This document shows positions 27,849 to 35,481 of a stretch of 39,907 nt of DNA, piece after piece. The stretch spans positions 1-39,907 of the forward strand of contig CAIPTY010000092.1 in NCBI GenBank assembly GCA_903868145.1, in the 5' to 3' direction. Under the pieces are notes generated by a model. That model was given only the letters and a program-made list of their open reading frames with translations, did not search any database and was not told the origin of the DNA. The DNA is from an uncultured Desulfuromonadales bacterium. Lineage in GTDB: Bacteria; Desulfobacterota; Desulfuromonadia; Geobacterales; Pseudopelobacteraceae. How positions within the stretch are numbered: the stretch's first letter is position 1; every line of letters begins with the position of its first letter. Made by a program: the position numbers and the translations under genes.

Positions 27849-28991
27849 ATGAATTCACATTTTATTGATACGGGCCTTCAGTCCGTCCTGCAAACAATAC
27901 AGGCAGTAACAATCGGGAGTTCTGTTGCCCAAAAAAGCGGCTATCTTAATCTTTACGGCGATATGCTTTCCTTTTATCGTAATCAGTGGAATATGCCGAT
28001 GGATGGCCCATACGAGGAGTTGGTCAAGCAGATGCACGAACCAGCCGACCAGTTGCTTGTTGCCGCCATTGATGCTGAAAGTCGAGGGCTGACGGAAGCC
28101 GCAGCCCGTTTTGCCGAGTCTGCTGCAATCATTGACCACCAGATTCAGTTTTTCATTGCTTCATCGGCCTTCTTCCGGAAAAACGGTAACATCACCCGGT
28201 CGCGAAAAATTTTACAAGCCCTTGCCCTTAATCACCCCGAAAGCCAGGATATCCTGAGCGAGCTTTTCATGTGCGACGTTTTTGAAAACTTCTGGTCGCA
28301 TGACTATTACGACCAGTTTGCAGATATCCACCGGAAATACAAGCCTCGGGTATATCTGGAAATAGGTGTAGCAACCGGAAAGTCTCTTGCTCTTGCCAGA
28401 AAGGGAACTCGCGCCATTGGCATTGATCCTGCCTTGGAGGACAAATCCCCTCTGATCTATCATTCTCCGGAAAACACACCACAGCTTTACGGCATGACCA
28501 GCGATGATTTTTTTACGACAATTGATATTGTTCGAGAGATGGGGCAGACCACTTTTGATGTTGCTTTTATTGACGGCCTGCATCATTTCGATCAGGTACT
28601 GAGGGATTTTATCAATCTTGAAAAATTTGCCGGGCCTGACTCGGTTATTTTAATCCATGACTGTCTTCCGGTTAATTCCCGTGTGGCTGCCCGAGATAGA
28701 TCTACTGCGTTCTGGACAGGTGACGTCTGGAAGATAATCCCCTGCCTGAAGGCGGTGAGACCGGACCTGGAAATAATAACTTTACCAGCGCCACCTGCAG
28801 GCCTGGCGATGGTACGACGCCTCGATCCGGCTTCACGGATACTGAACCGACAATATATGACCATACGAGAACAGTTTGACGACCTTGTTCTGCCGGAATC
28901 ATGGCCTGAGCGTTGCCGCTTGCTGGCAGTTGAAACAGATGAAACGACCTTCAATCTCCGGGATTATCTCCCATCAGGTGGTTGGTCATGA
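27849..28991 (+). CDS. Methyltransf_24-like methyltransferase with N-terminal helical (TPR-like) region
   Basis: 380 residues. The start at 27849 is bounded upstream by in-frame stops at 27834 and 27840; the GAGGGG ribosome binding site sits very close (2 bases), which is unusual. Residues 1-140 are alpha-helical, TPR-like (RSRKILQALALNHPESQDIL). Residues 160-310 are a class I methyltransferase: YLEIGVATGKSLALA near 168-182, RAIGIDPAL, VAFIDGLHHFDQVLRD near 238-253 and VILIHDCLPVN. Such Methyltransf_24 proteins recur in glycan loci. The stop overlaps the next ATG (ATGA at 28988-28991). Confidence 0.75.
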   Translation: MNSHFIDTGLQSVLQTIQAVTIGSSVAQKSGYLNLYGDMLSFYRNQWNMPMDGPYEELVKQMHEPADQLLVAAIDAESRGLTEAAARFAESAAIIDHQIQFFIASSAFFRKNGNITRSRKILQALALNHPESQDILSELFMCDVFENFWSHDYYDQFADIHRKYKPRVYLEIGVATGKSLALARKGTRAIGIDPALEDKSPLIYHSPENTPQLYGMTSDDFFTTIDIVREMGQTTFDVAFIDGLHHFDQVLRDFINLEKFAGPDSVILIHDCLPVNSRVAARDRSTAFWTGDVWKIIPCLKAVRPDLEIITLPAPPAGLAMVRRLDPASRILNRQYMTIREQFDDLVLPESWPERCRLLAVETDETTFNLRDYLPSGGWS

Positions 28992-31705
28992 AGGTCGCCA
29001 TGCCACAGGACAATACCTACGGATGGGGCATCGCAGGCACCTATCTGAGTGCAGAAATTGCCAAGCTCCCCCCTGTCGCCGGTGTGACACTCCACAGCAT
29101 TGCCGGCCACCACTTTGCCCCCACCTTTGCCGATCAGTGGAACCGCATCAATATTGGTTACTGTTTTTTTGAGTCGGAAATCATTGCATACCGTTTCATC
29201 CCTGAGGCCGCCGAGCGATGGGACCATATTGTAGCCGGCTCCTCCTGGTGCGAACACCATTTGCGAATTGCCGGCATGGATCGAACCTCGACCATTTTGC
29301 AGGGTGTTGACCCATTGCTGTTTTACCCCCTGCCACCACGGGCAGATGATGGGCGTTTCATCATCTTTTCAGGAGGCAAGTTTGAGTTCCGAAAAGGGCA
29401 CGATCTGGTAATTGCAGCCATGCGGATATTCATGAACAATCACCCCGATGTCTGGCTGGCATGTGCCTGGCACAACCACTGGCCCGCTTCCATCCAGACC
29501 ATGGAGCAGTCACGGCATATGCAGTTTCACTATAAGAATCTGCCCTGCGAACAGCTCTATACTGCACTGCTTACGGCCAACGGTATACCCGCTGATCGCG
29601 TAATCCTGTACCCGCTACTGGATAATCAGTTCATGCAACAAGCATATGCAAACAGCGATGCCGGTCTTTTTCCCAATCGTTGCGAAGGCGGCAACAACAT
29701 GGTCATGTGCGAATATATGGCCTGTGGTCGTACGGTAATAGCCTCACCCATGACAGGACACCAGGATGTTATCACCAACCGGAATGCACAATGTTTACGA
29801 GGTCACGAGCCGATTATCTCCGTTCAGGATGGAACACCCACTGGTGTCTGGTTTGAAGCCTCTGTCGATGAGATTCTTTCCCATCTTGAGCAGGCATATG
29901 CTGATCGTCCGGGTCTGACACAACGAGGAATTGAATCAGGCACATCAATGGCAGCCCTTACCTGGCAGGATGCTGCGAGAAAATTCCATGTCTTGGCAGA
30001 GCAGCTGGCGGAGGCGAGACGTGCTTCTGAAGGAATTGCGGTCACAGGTAATACTTTGCAGGATGCAGCGGATTATTTTCAGAACGGCTGTTATGTCAAA
30101 GCGGAACTCTCCTATCGTACGCTCATTCAAAAAGCACCATTTGATCCGGACCTATACAATAATCTGGGTACAGTGCTGGATCGGCGCGAACGCTATGCCG
30201 AAGCTGTTTTCTGTTATGAGAAGGCATTAGCCCTGCGCGGAGATTTCATCGAAGCCCGCTTCAATCTGGCAAACACTCTGAAACGTAACGGAGACTCCCA
30301 CGGCGCGATAGAAAATCTTGAAGCGGTCGTAGCAGCTCTGCCAGAGTTTATGGAAGCCTGGCAGAATCTTGCACTCTGCCGCCTTGAGAGTGGCGATCTA
30401 AAAGGTTCTGTTGAGGCGCTGGAGCAGGTTTTGCTTATAAATCCTGCCTGTAACAAAAGTCGCACTGATCTGGGCGAAATTCTGATCGAGTCTGGCCGTT
30501 ACCAGGAGGCCCTGAACTGTTTTGACGAAGTGTTGCGTCACGACCCTGATAATGCCGGCGTCCTCAACTCCAAAGGGATTGCCTTACAGTGGTTGAATGA
30601 CCTTGACACCGCAGAGAGTTGTTATCGCAAAATTCTTGAGACCGATGCGTGTAACACTCTGGCGCTTAATAATCTTGGCGCCGTTATGCGCTCCAAGAGT
30701 CTGCCGGATAAAGCAATAGAGTTTTTCAGCCGGGCTCTTGAGTTTGCTCCAAAAGACGGAAAAATTGTTCTCAATAGATCCCTTGCACATCTTTCGATGG
30801 GCAACTTTTCCGAGGGGTGGGATGATTATGAGAGCCGTTTTGTATGTAATGACCATAATCAGTTGCGACACCTAGATCTTCCGCGGTGGCGCGGCGAAAA
30901 ACTTGCTGACAAGCGTATTCTGCTGTGGTGTGAGCAGGGCTATGGGGATTCGATTCAGTTTATTCGCTATGCCAAGGCATTGGCTGATATAGGCGCTGAA
31001 GTGCTTGTAGAGGCTCAGGATGCGCGGATAGCTCCATTATTGGCAAGGGCAAAAGGTGTTTCAGAGGTTTTTTTACGGGGATGTGACTTTTCGACCCCCG
31101 ACTTTCAGATCCCGATTCTCAGCCTTCCCGGAGTACTGGGGAATATACCCTGTCCGCCGCTCTATCTGGAAATAAAGGATGACGAAATCGCTTTTTGGGA
31201 TTCACTTATCATCGCAGAAGGAAGGCCGAAAATCGGGATTGCCTGGGCTGGTCGACCGGCTCACGAAAATGATAGAAATCGCTCGATACCACCGCGATTT
31301 TTCGAACCTTTGAGTCAATGTTCCGATGTCTTTTTCGTAAGTTTGCAGTTCAGCCCGGCTGATATGATAGTCAAACCCGGTTTGTTGGACCTGAGCTCTC
31401 ATGTAACTGACTTTGTTGATTCAGCATCATTGATAGCCGGGCTTGATCTGGTTATTTCGGTTGACTCTGCTGTTGCCCACCTTGCCGGAGCACTTGGCAT
31501 CCCTGTCTGGATATTACTGCCATACAACCCCGACTGGCGATGGCTTCTGGGACGTGATGACACGCCGTGGTACGATTCGGCGCGTCTCTTCAGGCAGCAT
31601 AAGCCATCACATTGGCATGAGGTAATGGATCTCGTTACTGAACAACTCCTGATTCATCTGCATGAAAAAAAAAATAAAGTTTTTGGTTCCTTACCCGATG
31701 AGTGA
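28988..31705 (+). CDS. GT4 glycosyltransferase - TPR - GT9-like fusion
   Basis: 905 residues from ATG 28988 (ATGA overlap; AGGTGG 6 bases upstream). Residues 1-345 are a GT4-type GT-B enzyme: VAGSSWCEHHL, FSGGKFEFRKGHDLVIAAM near 122-140, and EGGNNMVMCEYMACGRTVIAS near 233-253 with the E-x7-E donor motif. Residues 360-600 hold about six to seven TPR units. Residues 600-890 are GT9-like: CEQGYGDSIQFIRYA near 648, IGIAWAGRPAHENDRNRS and VDSAVAHLAGALGIPVW near 825-841. The last codons contain ten consecutive A (31665-31674) and the flagellin promoter starts at 31675, inside this gene. It is the last gene of the glycan run and directly precedes flagellin. Confidence 0.85.
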   Translation: MKVAMPQDNTYGWGIAGTYLSAEIAKLPPVAGVTLHSIAGHHFAPTFADQWNRINIGYCFFESEIIAYRFIPEAAERWDHIVAGSSWCEHHLRIAGMDRTSTILQGVDPLLFYPLPPRADDGRFIIFSGGKFEFRKGHDLVIAAMRIFMNNHPDVWLACAWHNHWPASIQTMEQSRHMQFHYKNLPCEQLYTALLTANGIPADRVILYPLLDNQFMQQAYANSDAGLFPNRCEGGNNMVMCEYMACGRTVIASPMTGHQDVITNRNAQCLRGHEPIISVQDGTPTGVWFEASVDEILSHLEQAYADRPGLTQRGIESGTSMAALTWQDAARKFHVLAEQLAEARRASEGIAVTGNTLQDAADYFQNGCYVKAELSYRTLIQKAPFDPDLYNNLGTVLDRRERYAEAVFCYEKALALRGDFIEARFNLANTLKRNGDSHGAIENLEAVVAALPEFMEAWQNLALCRLESGDLKGSVEALEQVLLINPACNKSRTDLGEILIESGRYQEALNCFDEVLRHDPDNAGVLNSKGIALQWLNDLDTAESCYRKILETDACNTLALNNLGAVMRSKSLPDKAIEFFSRALEFAPKDGKIVLNRSLAHLSMGNFSEGWDDYESRFVCNDHNQLRHLDLPRWRGEKLADKRILLWCEQGYGDSIQFIRYAKALADIGAEVLVEAQDARIAPLLARAKGVSEVFLRGCDFSTPDFQIPILSLPGVLGNIPCPPLYLEIKDDEIAFWDSLIIAEGRPKIGIAWAGRPAHENDRNRSIPPRFFEPLSQCSDVFFVSLQFSPADMIVKPGLLDLSSHVTDFVDSASLIAGLDLVISVDSAVAHLAGALGIPVWILLPYNPDWRWLLGRDDTPWYDSARLFRQHKPSHWHEVMDLVTEQLLIHLHEKKNKVFGSLPDE
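31675..31701 (+). promoter_or_regulatory. Sigma-28 (FliA)-type flagellin promoter
   Basis: TAAAGTTT at 31675-31682, an 11-base spacer, then CCCGATGA at 31694-31701. This is close to the enteric sigma-28 consensus TAAAGTTT-N11-GCCGATAA: the -35 box is perfect, the spacing is exact and the -10 box has two differences. An A10 tract lies directly upstream. The promoter lies inside the 3' end of the upstream glycosyltransferase gene, and transcription would begin close to 31709. Confidence 0.75.
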
Positions 31706-31719
31706 ACCATACACATAAT

Positions 31720-31733
31720 TGGCTAGAAAGCCA
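31720..31733 (+). promoter_or_regulatory. Small hairpin in the flagellin 5' leader, possible FlbT target
   Basis: TGGCT-AGAA-AGCCA forms a 5-bp stem with a 4-base loop in the leader between promoter and start. CTAGAAAG within it (31723-31730) is repeated at 31743-31750, where it runs into the ribosome binding site AAGGGG. In Caulobacter FlbT acts on the 5' untranslated region of flagellin mRNA, and an flbT gene lies in this operon. The role here is inference. Confidence 0.35.
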
Positions 31734-31762
31734 TAAATCGACCTAGAAAGGGGTAATAAATC

Positions 31763-32578
31763 ATGGCAATTTCAGATGTCGCATTAACCTCGGGCATGCG
31801 CGCCAACCTGCTCCAGCTTCAAAGCACAGCAACTCTGGTCTCTCGGACCCAGCAACGCCTCGCCACCGGTAAGGCGGTCAATAGTGCTCTTGACAGCCCG
31901 ACCAACTTCTTCGCTGCACAGGCCGCAAACAGCAGGGCGACTGACTTTGGCGTACGTAAAGACGGTATGTCAGAAGGTATCCAGGCAGTAAAAGCTTCTG
32001 ACGCTGGTGTTTCCGCAATAAGCGCGCTCGTTGAAGCCGCTAAAGGTCTCGCTTCCGCGGCTCTCGGCACTTCAAACACCACAGACCGTGCGGCTTTTTC
32101 TACTCAATACCTGACTTTGATCACCCAGATAAACTCCCTCGCCAGCGACGCCAGCTACCGTGGCACTAACCTGCTGACCGGTTCGACTCTGACTGTCAAG
32201 TTCAATGAAGACGGCACAGCCGCTCTGACAGTCAAAGGTTTTACGGCCACATCTACCGGCCTTTCGATTAGTGATCCGACTAATCAATGGACGGATGACG
32301 GCTCCATAACAACTGCGCAGTGGTGGCTTGCTTCAGCATCGACGCAGTTGCGTGCTCAGTCAAAGGCCCTTGCGAACAATCTGAACATCATAACGACTCG
32401 CCAGGATTTTACCGACTCCATGATTAGTACCCTGTCTACAGGCGCTGATAACCTGACGCTAGCCGACATGAACCAGGAAGGTGCCAACATGCTGATGCTG
32501 CAGACTCGTCAGAATCTGGGTACTACCGCTTTGAGCCTTTCATCCCAGGCTGCCCAGTCGGTTCTCCGTCTCTTCTAA
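31763..32578 (+). CDS. Flagellin
   Basis: 271 residues, ATG 31763 with AAGGGG 9 bases upstream. It is the filament subunit, secreted through the flagellar export apparatus and assembled extracellularly. The N-terminal helix region (LQSTATLVSRTQQRLATGKAVNSALDSP) and the C-terminal region (ADMNQEGANMLMLQTRQNLGTTALSL, ending SVLRLF) are the conserved coiled-coil D0/D1 parts. The central domain is short (about residues 110-200), very rich in Ser and Thr and without Cys, offering many O-glycosylation sites. The size and C-terminus resemble alphaproteobacterial flagellins more than long enteric ones. Sigma-28-type promoter upstream, terminator downstream, flbT and flaF following. Confidence 0.95.
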   Translation: MAISDVALTSGMRANLLQLQSTATLVSRTQQRLATGKAVNSALDSPTNFFAAQAANSRATDFGVRKDGMSEGIQAVKASDAGVSAISALVEAAKGLASAALGTSNTTDRAAFSTQYLTLITQINSLASDASYRGTNLLTGSTLTVKFNEDGTAALTVKGFTATSTGLSISDPTNQWTDDGSITTAQWWLASASTQLRAQSKALANNLNIITTRQDFTDSMISTLSTGADNLTLADMNQEGANMLMLQTRQNLGTTALSLSSQAAQSVLRLF

Positions 32579-32608
32579 TCCAGACTGAAGAGTATGTATT
32601 AAACCTGG

Positions 32609-32644
32609 ACGGGGAGGGGGCAACCTTTCCCCGTTTGTTTGTTT
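32609..32644 (+). terminator. Rho-independent terminator/attenuator after flagellin
   Basis: ACGGGGA at 32609-32615 pairs with TCCCCGT at 32628-32634 around a 12-base loop, followed by the T-rich stretch TTTGTTTGTTT. It lies 30 bases after the flagellin stop and before the next gene's ribosome binding site, so it probably makes flagellin mRNA more abundant than the downstream genes by partial termination. Confidence 0.65.
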
Positions 32645-32666
32645 CAGCAATCCAAGGAGACAGAGC

Positions 32667-33275
32667 ATGAGAATTGATGATAGCAACCAAAGCCTGGCTG
32701 CTGTACAGACACAGAACGTCGGGGTTCAACAGGCTACGGCGCAGCAGCAGAAAACCGGCAAAACATCAACTGAAAGTAACGTGCCTCCCCTGACGGGAGA
32801 CAAGGTTTCCATCCAGATTGATCTCCCGAAAAATACCGTTGATATGTTGCAGAAGATGGGTAATATTTCCGATTTTATCAACTCGTTTGCCATTAATCTT
32901 CGCAAGACCAATGAGGGGATCACGGCAGTGAATGATATTGTCCAACAGATGAAGGCCTCGCTGGACAAGATCATCAAGAATTACCCCCCTTTCCCGCCCG
33001 AAAGCAAGTCAAGGATGGAACTGTTAATGAGCTACTCCGGGCTTCAGAAGCAGATCATGAGCATGATGGTCCCACCTCCACCACAACCGGTACTGGACAA
33101 AGTAGGGAAACTGTGGGGAAACCTGACGAATGGGCAGACTACTGTTCAAACACCGTCACTCGCCGCTGATGCCCCCGATTCTCATGTTAATGCAGCGGCC
33201 CAACAGTTGGATGGCATATCCAACCAACTCGGGCTCGTGCAAGAGGCGATGGGTAGTGTAGTGAAAACCGGCTGA
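32667..33275 (+). CDS. Unrecognised flagellar-cassette protein, 202 residues
   Basis: AAGGAG 7 bases before ATG 32667 supports the start. I do not recognise the family. The N-terminal 40 residues are Gln/Thr-rich and look disordered (QQATAQQQKTGKTST). Residues 45-120 are helical (NTVDMLQKMGNISDFINSF; NDIVQQMKASLDKIIKNY). A proline stretch (MVPPPPQPVLDK) lies near 131-143, and the C-terminus is helical again with AAAQQLDGISNQLGLVQEAM. No signal peptide or membrane segment. Its position between flagellin and flbT suggests a flagellin-associated role, such as chaperone or filament accessory, loosely comparable to FlaG, but no FlaG similarity is evident. Confidence 0.6.
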   Translation: MRIDDSNQSLAAVQTQNVGVQQATAQQQKTGKTSTESNVPPLTGDKVSIQIDLPKNTVDMLQKMGNISDFINSFAINLRKTNEGITAVNDIVQQMKASLDKIIKNYPPFPPESKSRMELLMSYSGLQKQIMSMMVPPPPQPVLDKVGKLWGNLTNGQTTVQTPSLAADAPDSHVNAAAQQLDGISNQLGLVQEAMGSVVKTG

Positions 33276-33277
33276 CC

Positions 33278-33676
33278 ATGTCGCTGAAACTCACTCTGAA
33301 ACCGGGGGAGCGGATCATCGTAGCAGGTGCCGTGCTGGCCAACGGACCTACCGTCGCTCATCTGCAAATAGAAAACCGCGTGCCGCTGTTGCGGCAGAAG
33401 GATATCCTGACCGAGAAGCAGGCGACTACGCCGTGCAGGAAGATATATCTAGTTGTTCAGCTGATGTATATCGGTGAGGGCTTGACAGCGGAGTTGGCTC
33501 AGATATACTGGGACTTGGTTCGTAGAGTACTGGCGGCGGCACCCAGTACAAAAAACTTGATTTCCGAGATGAGCGCGTATATTGTCGAGTCGAGTTATTA
33601 CTCGGCACTCAAGTCGGCCAAACGTCTGATTACCTATGAAGAGGAGCTTATTCACCATGTCTCAAAATCCGGTTAA
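33278..33676 (+). CDS. flbT: FlbT flagellin post-transcriptional regulator
   Basis: 132 residues. MSLKLTLKPGERIIVAGAVLANG at the N-terminus, followed by LLRQKDILTEKQATTP and KIYLVVQLMYIG, matches the FlbT pattern closely (L-K-P-G-E, G-A-V, L-R-x-K-D-I, A-T-T-P, Y). In Caulobacter FlbT binds the flagellin mRNA leader and promotes its decay when hook assembly is incomplete; in other bacteria it can be a positive regulator. It starts 2 bases after the previous stop with no strong ribosome binding site, suggesting coupling, and its 3' end overlaps flaF by 20 bases. Length is typical. Confidence 0.85.
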   Translation: MSLKLTLKPGERIIVAGAVLANGPTVAHLQIENRVPLLRQKDILTEKQATTPCRKIYLVVQLMYIGEGLTAELAQIYWDLVRRVLAAAPSTKNLISEMSAYIVESSYYSALKSAKRLITYEEELIHHVSKSG

Positions 33677-34034
33677 TGCCTATACAGTGAATCAGAAGGA
33701 AAGTTTGGGCGGTCGAGAGCCCGAAGCTTCCGTGCTCTCAAGGGCTGGCCTGATGCTCAAGAGTGTCAAGGATAACTGGAGTGCCCCTGACCGCGATCAG
33801 AAGCTGCTGGAAGCGATAAAGTTTAATCAGAAGGTCTGGAGTTTCTTTCAGGCAGAACTGACGGATCCTGAAAATCCGCTTCCCAGGAATTTGCGGGAGG
33901 ACATTCTCAATCTCAGTGTTTTCATCGACAAGCGTCTCTTCGAGATTCTGGCCTTTCCCGATCCCGACAAGCTCTCCATTATCATCGATATCGACTTTAA
34001 TATCGCTTCAGGATTGAGAACCAATGCTGGTTAG
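33657..34034 (+). CDS. flaF: FlaF flagellar biosynthesis regulator
   Basis: 125 residues from ATG 33657, with GAGGAG 10 bases upstream and the start inside flbT. An earlier in-frame ATG at 33636 lacks a good site. LLEAIKFNQKVWSFFQAELTDPENPLP and LREDILNLSVFIDKRLFE match the FlaF family, which acts together with FlbT in flagellin synthesis and, in Caulobacter, in flagellin secretion or translation. The order flagellin - orphan - flbT - flaF with tight spacing suggests one transcript ending at the hairpin at 34061-34100. Confidence 0.85.
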   Translation: MSQNPVNAYTVNQKESLGGREPEASVLSRAGLMLKSVKDNWSAPDRDQKLLEAIKFNQKVWSFFQAELTDPENPLPRNLREDILNLSVFIDKRLFEILAFPDPDKLSIIIDIDFNIASGLRTNAG

Positions 34035-34060
34035 CTAAGACTTGTCATCTTCGTATCAAT

Positions 34061-34100
34061 AAGGCCTCCTGAATGCGTATTCGGGAGGCCTTACTTTTTT
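34061..34100 (+). terminator. Strong rho-independent terminator between convergent genes
   Basis: A 14-bp stem (34061-34074 with 34079-34092, one T-G pair) with loop GCGT is followed by ACTTTTTT. It ends the flagellin-flaF transcript. The TAA stop of the minus-strand gene (34093-34091) overlaps the hairpin. In the minus direction there is no T tract after the stem, so termination there is less certain. Confidence 0.9.
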
Positions 34101-35452
34101 GGGAGACATTCGGCAATTCTCTTGATTACGGGCACCCATTCACCCGGTTGCTCCTGCCTGAAGAGCCTCATAGTCGGATACCACAGGGAATCGCTTTGCC
34201 CCACCATCCACCGCCAGTCCGGCGCAAACGGCAGCAGCAGCCAGACCGGTTTGCCCAGAGCCCCGGCCAGATGAGCAACCGCTGTATCTATGCTGATTAC
34301 CAGATCAAGCTGTTCAATCAGTGCGGCGGTGTCTGCGAAATCATCGATATGGTGAACCAGATCTACCAACCCTATACCGGGCGGCGGCGAGCTGCTCTGA
34401 TCAGAACCTGTCCCCAGCTGGAGGGAGAAGAAGGTAACGCCCGCTCCAGCAAGGGGTGCAAGCTCAGCCAGCCGGAACGATCGGAGAGGATCGGGGTAGC
34501 TTTTGCCGGCCCAAACCAGCCCGACCTTCAGGCCTGCCGGATACCAAGACACGAGATCTGACCATTTTCGGCGCTTTTCAGCAACGACGGATAGGTACGG
34601 GCAAGCTGAAGGTATGTTCTGGATTGTCGTTTCGAATAGGCGAGGAAGGGAAAGCAAGGGTGCCTGACAGGCAAAAGACGGGAGAGGCGAGCCGAAAGGT
34701 ATGACTTCCTTAACTCCTGCAACCCCCTGAAACAGTGAAACAAGTTGTGAATGACACTCCAGCACGACAATCCCGCCCCGCTGTGCCACCAGCGGCGCAT
34801 AGCGTACAAACTGAATGGCGTCGCCAAAACCCTGCTCGGCGTGCAGCAGGATTGTGCGACCTTCAAGCGGAGAGCCGTCCCACAGGGGGATATCAGTATG
34901 GCGGCTTGGGGAGGTGAAATCCGGTTTCAGCCAGCGCCATTCGTACTCCGGCCACCCTTCCGTGTACCGTCCCTGGAGCAGCAGATTCAAGGCCAGATTC
35001 CAGTGGGCGGCGGCAAAATTCGGATCCCGCTGCAACGCTCTCCGGCAGTCGGCTTCCGATTCTGTAATACGTCCCAAAGCTTGCAATGACGTAGCCCGTG
35101 CCGTCAGTGGCACCGGTGATGACACGAGAAGCCCGGCAGCATGTGAAAAGCTGGCAACGGCTTCGGAATGCCGACCAAGCGCCATCTGGGAATTACCCAG
35201 ATTATTGTAAGCCTCACCCATCTGCGGAGCAACCCTGATCGCATTATGGTACGAGTCCACCGCCTCACCGTAGCGCCCCAAATCATGCAGGGCAGCTCCG
35301 GCATACAGGTGAAACTGCGGGTTTTCAGGATCAATTGCGAGGGCATCCTTAAAACAGATCAAGGCCTGTGCCGCATTTCCGGCCTGCAGGAGCTCAGTGC
35401 CTTCTGTAAACAGTTGCTGGAGATGAGTACTTTTGTTTTCCATAAACGTCAC
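34091..35452 (-). CDS. TPR protein with GT9-like glycosyltransferase domain
   Basis: 453 residues. The start is GTG 35452, with GGGAG 8 bases upstream in the coding direction; ATG at 35443 is the alternative. TPR repeats cover about residues 10-180 (ALICFKDALAIDPENP, EAVDSYHNAIRVAPQ). The GT9-like region has HAEQGFGDAIQFVRYAPL from 204, VGLVWAGKSYPDPLRS and IDTAVAHLAGALGKPVWLLLP near the C-terminus. The two + strand copies have VDSAVAHLAGALGIPV at the same place. It follows the helicase gene by 29 bases on the same strand and so probably shares its transcript. Function may relate to flagellin glycosylation, but its separation from the main run leaves this open. Confidence 0.8.
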   Translation of the reverse strand: MTFMENKSTHLQQLFTEGTELLQAGNAAQALICFKDALAIDPENPQFHLYAGAALHDLGRYGEAVDSYHNAIRVAPQMGEAYNNLGNSQMALGRHSEAVASFSHAAGLLVSSPVPLTARATSLQALGRITESEADCRRALQRDPNFAAAHWNLALNLLLQGRYTEGWPEYEWRWLKPDFTSPSRHTDIPLWDGSPLEGRTILLHAEQGFGDAIQFVRYAPLVAQRGGIVVLECHSQLVSLFQGVAGVKEVIPFGSPLPSFACQAPLLSLPRLFETTIQNIPSACPYLSVVAEKRRKWSDLVSWYPAGLKVGLVWAGKSYPDPLRSFRLAELAPLAGAGVTFFSLQLGTGSDQSSSPPPGIGLVDLVHHIDDFADTAALIEQLDLVISIDTAVAHLAGALGKPVWLLLPFAPDWRWMVGQSDSLWYPTMRLFRQEQPGEWVPVIKRIAECLPKK

Positions 35453-35481
35453 CGCTACAGCTCCCGTGTTTGAGTCAAGAG

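Noticed and set aside
31665-31674. A10 run as a phase-variable switch of the 905-residue glycosyltransferase
   Set aside because: Slippage would alter only about the last 11 residues; its position next to the sigma-28 box fits a promoter-upstream A tract better.
34073-34561. 162-codon + strand frame
   Set aside because: Shadow of the minus-strand TPR/GT9-like gene and begins inside the terminator hairpin.
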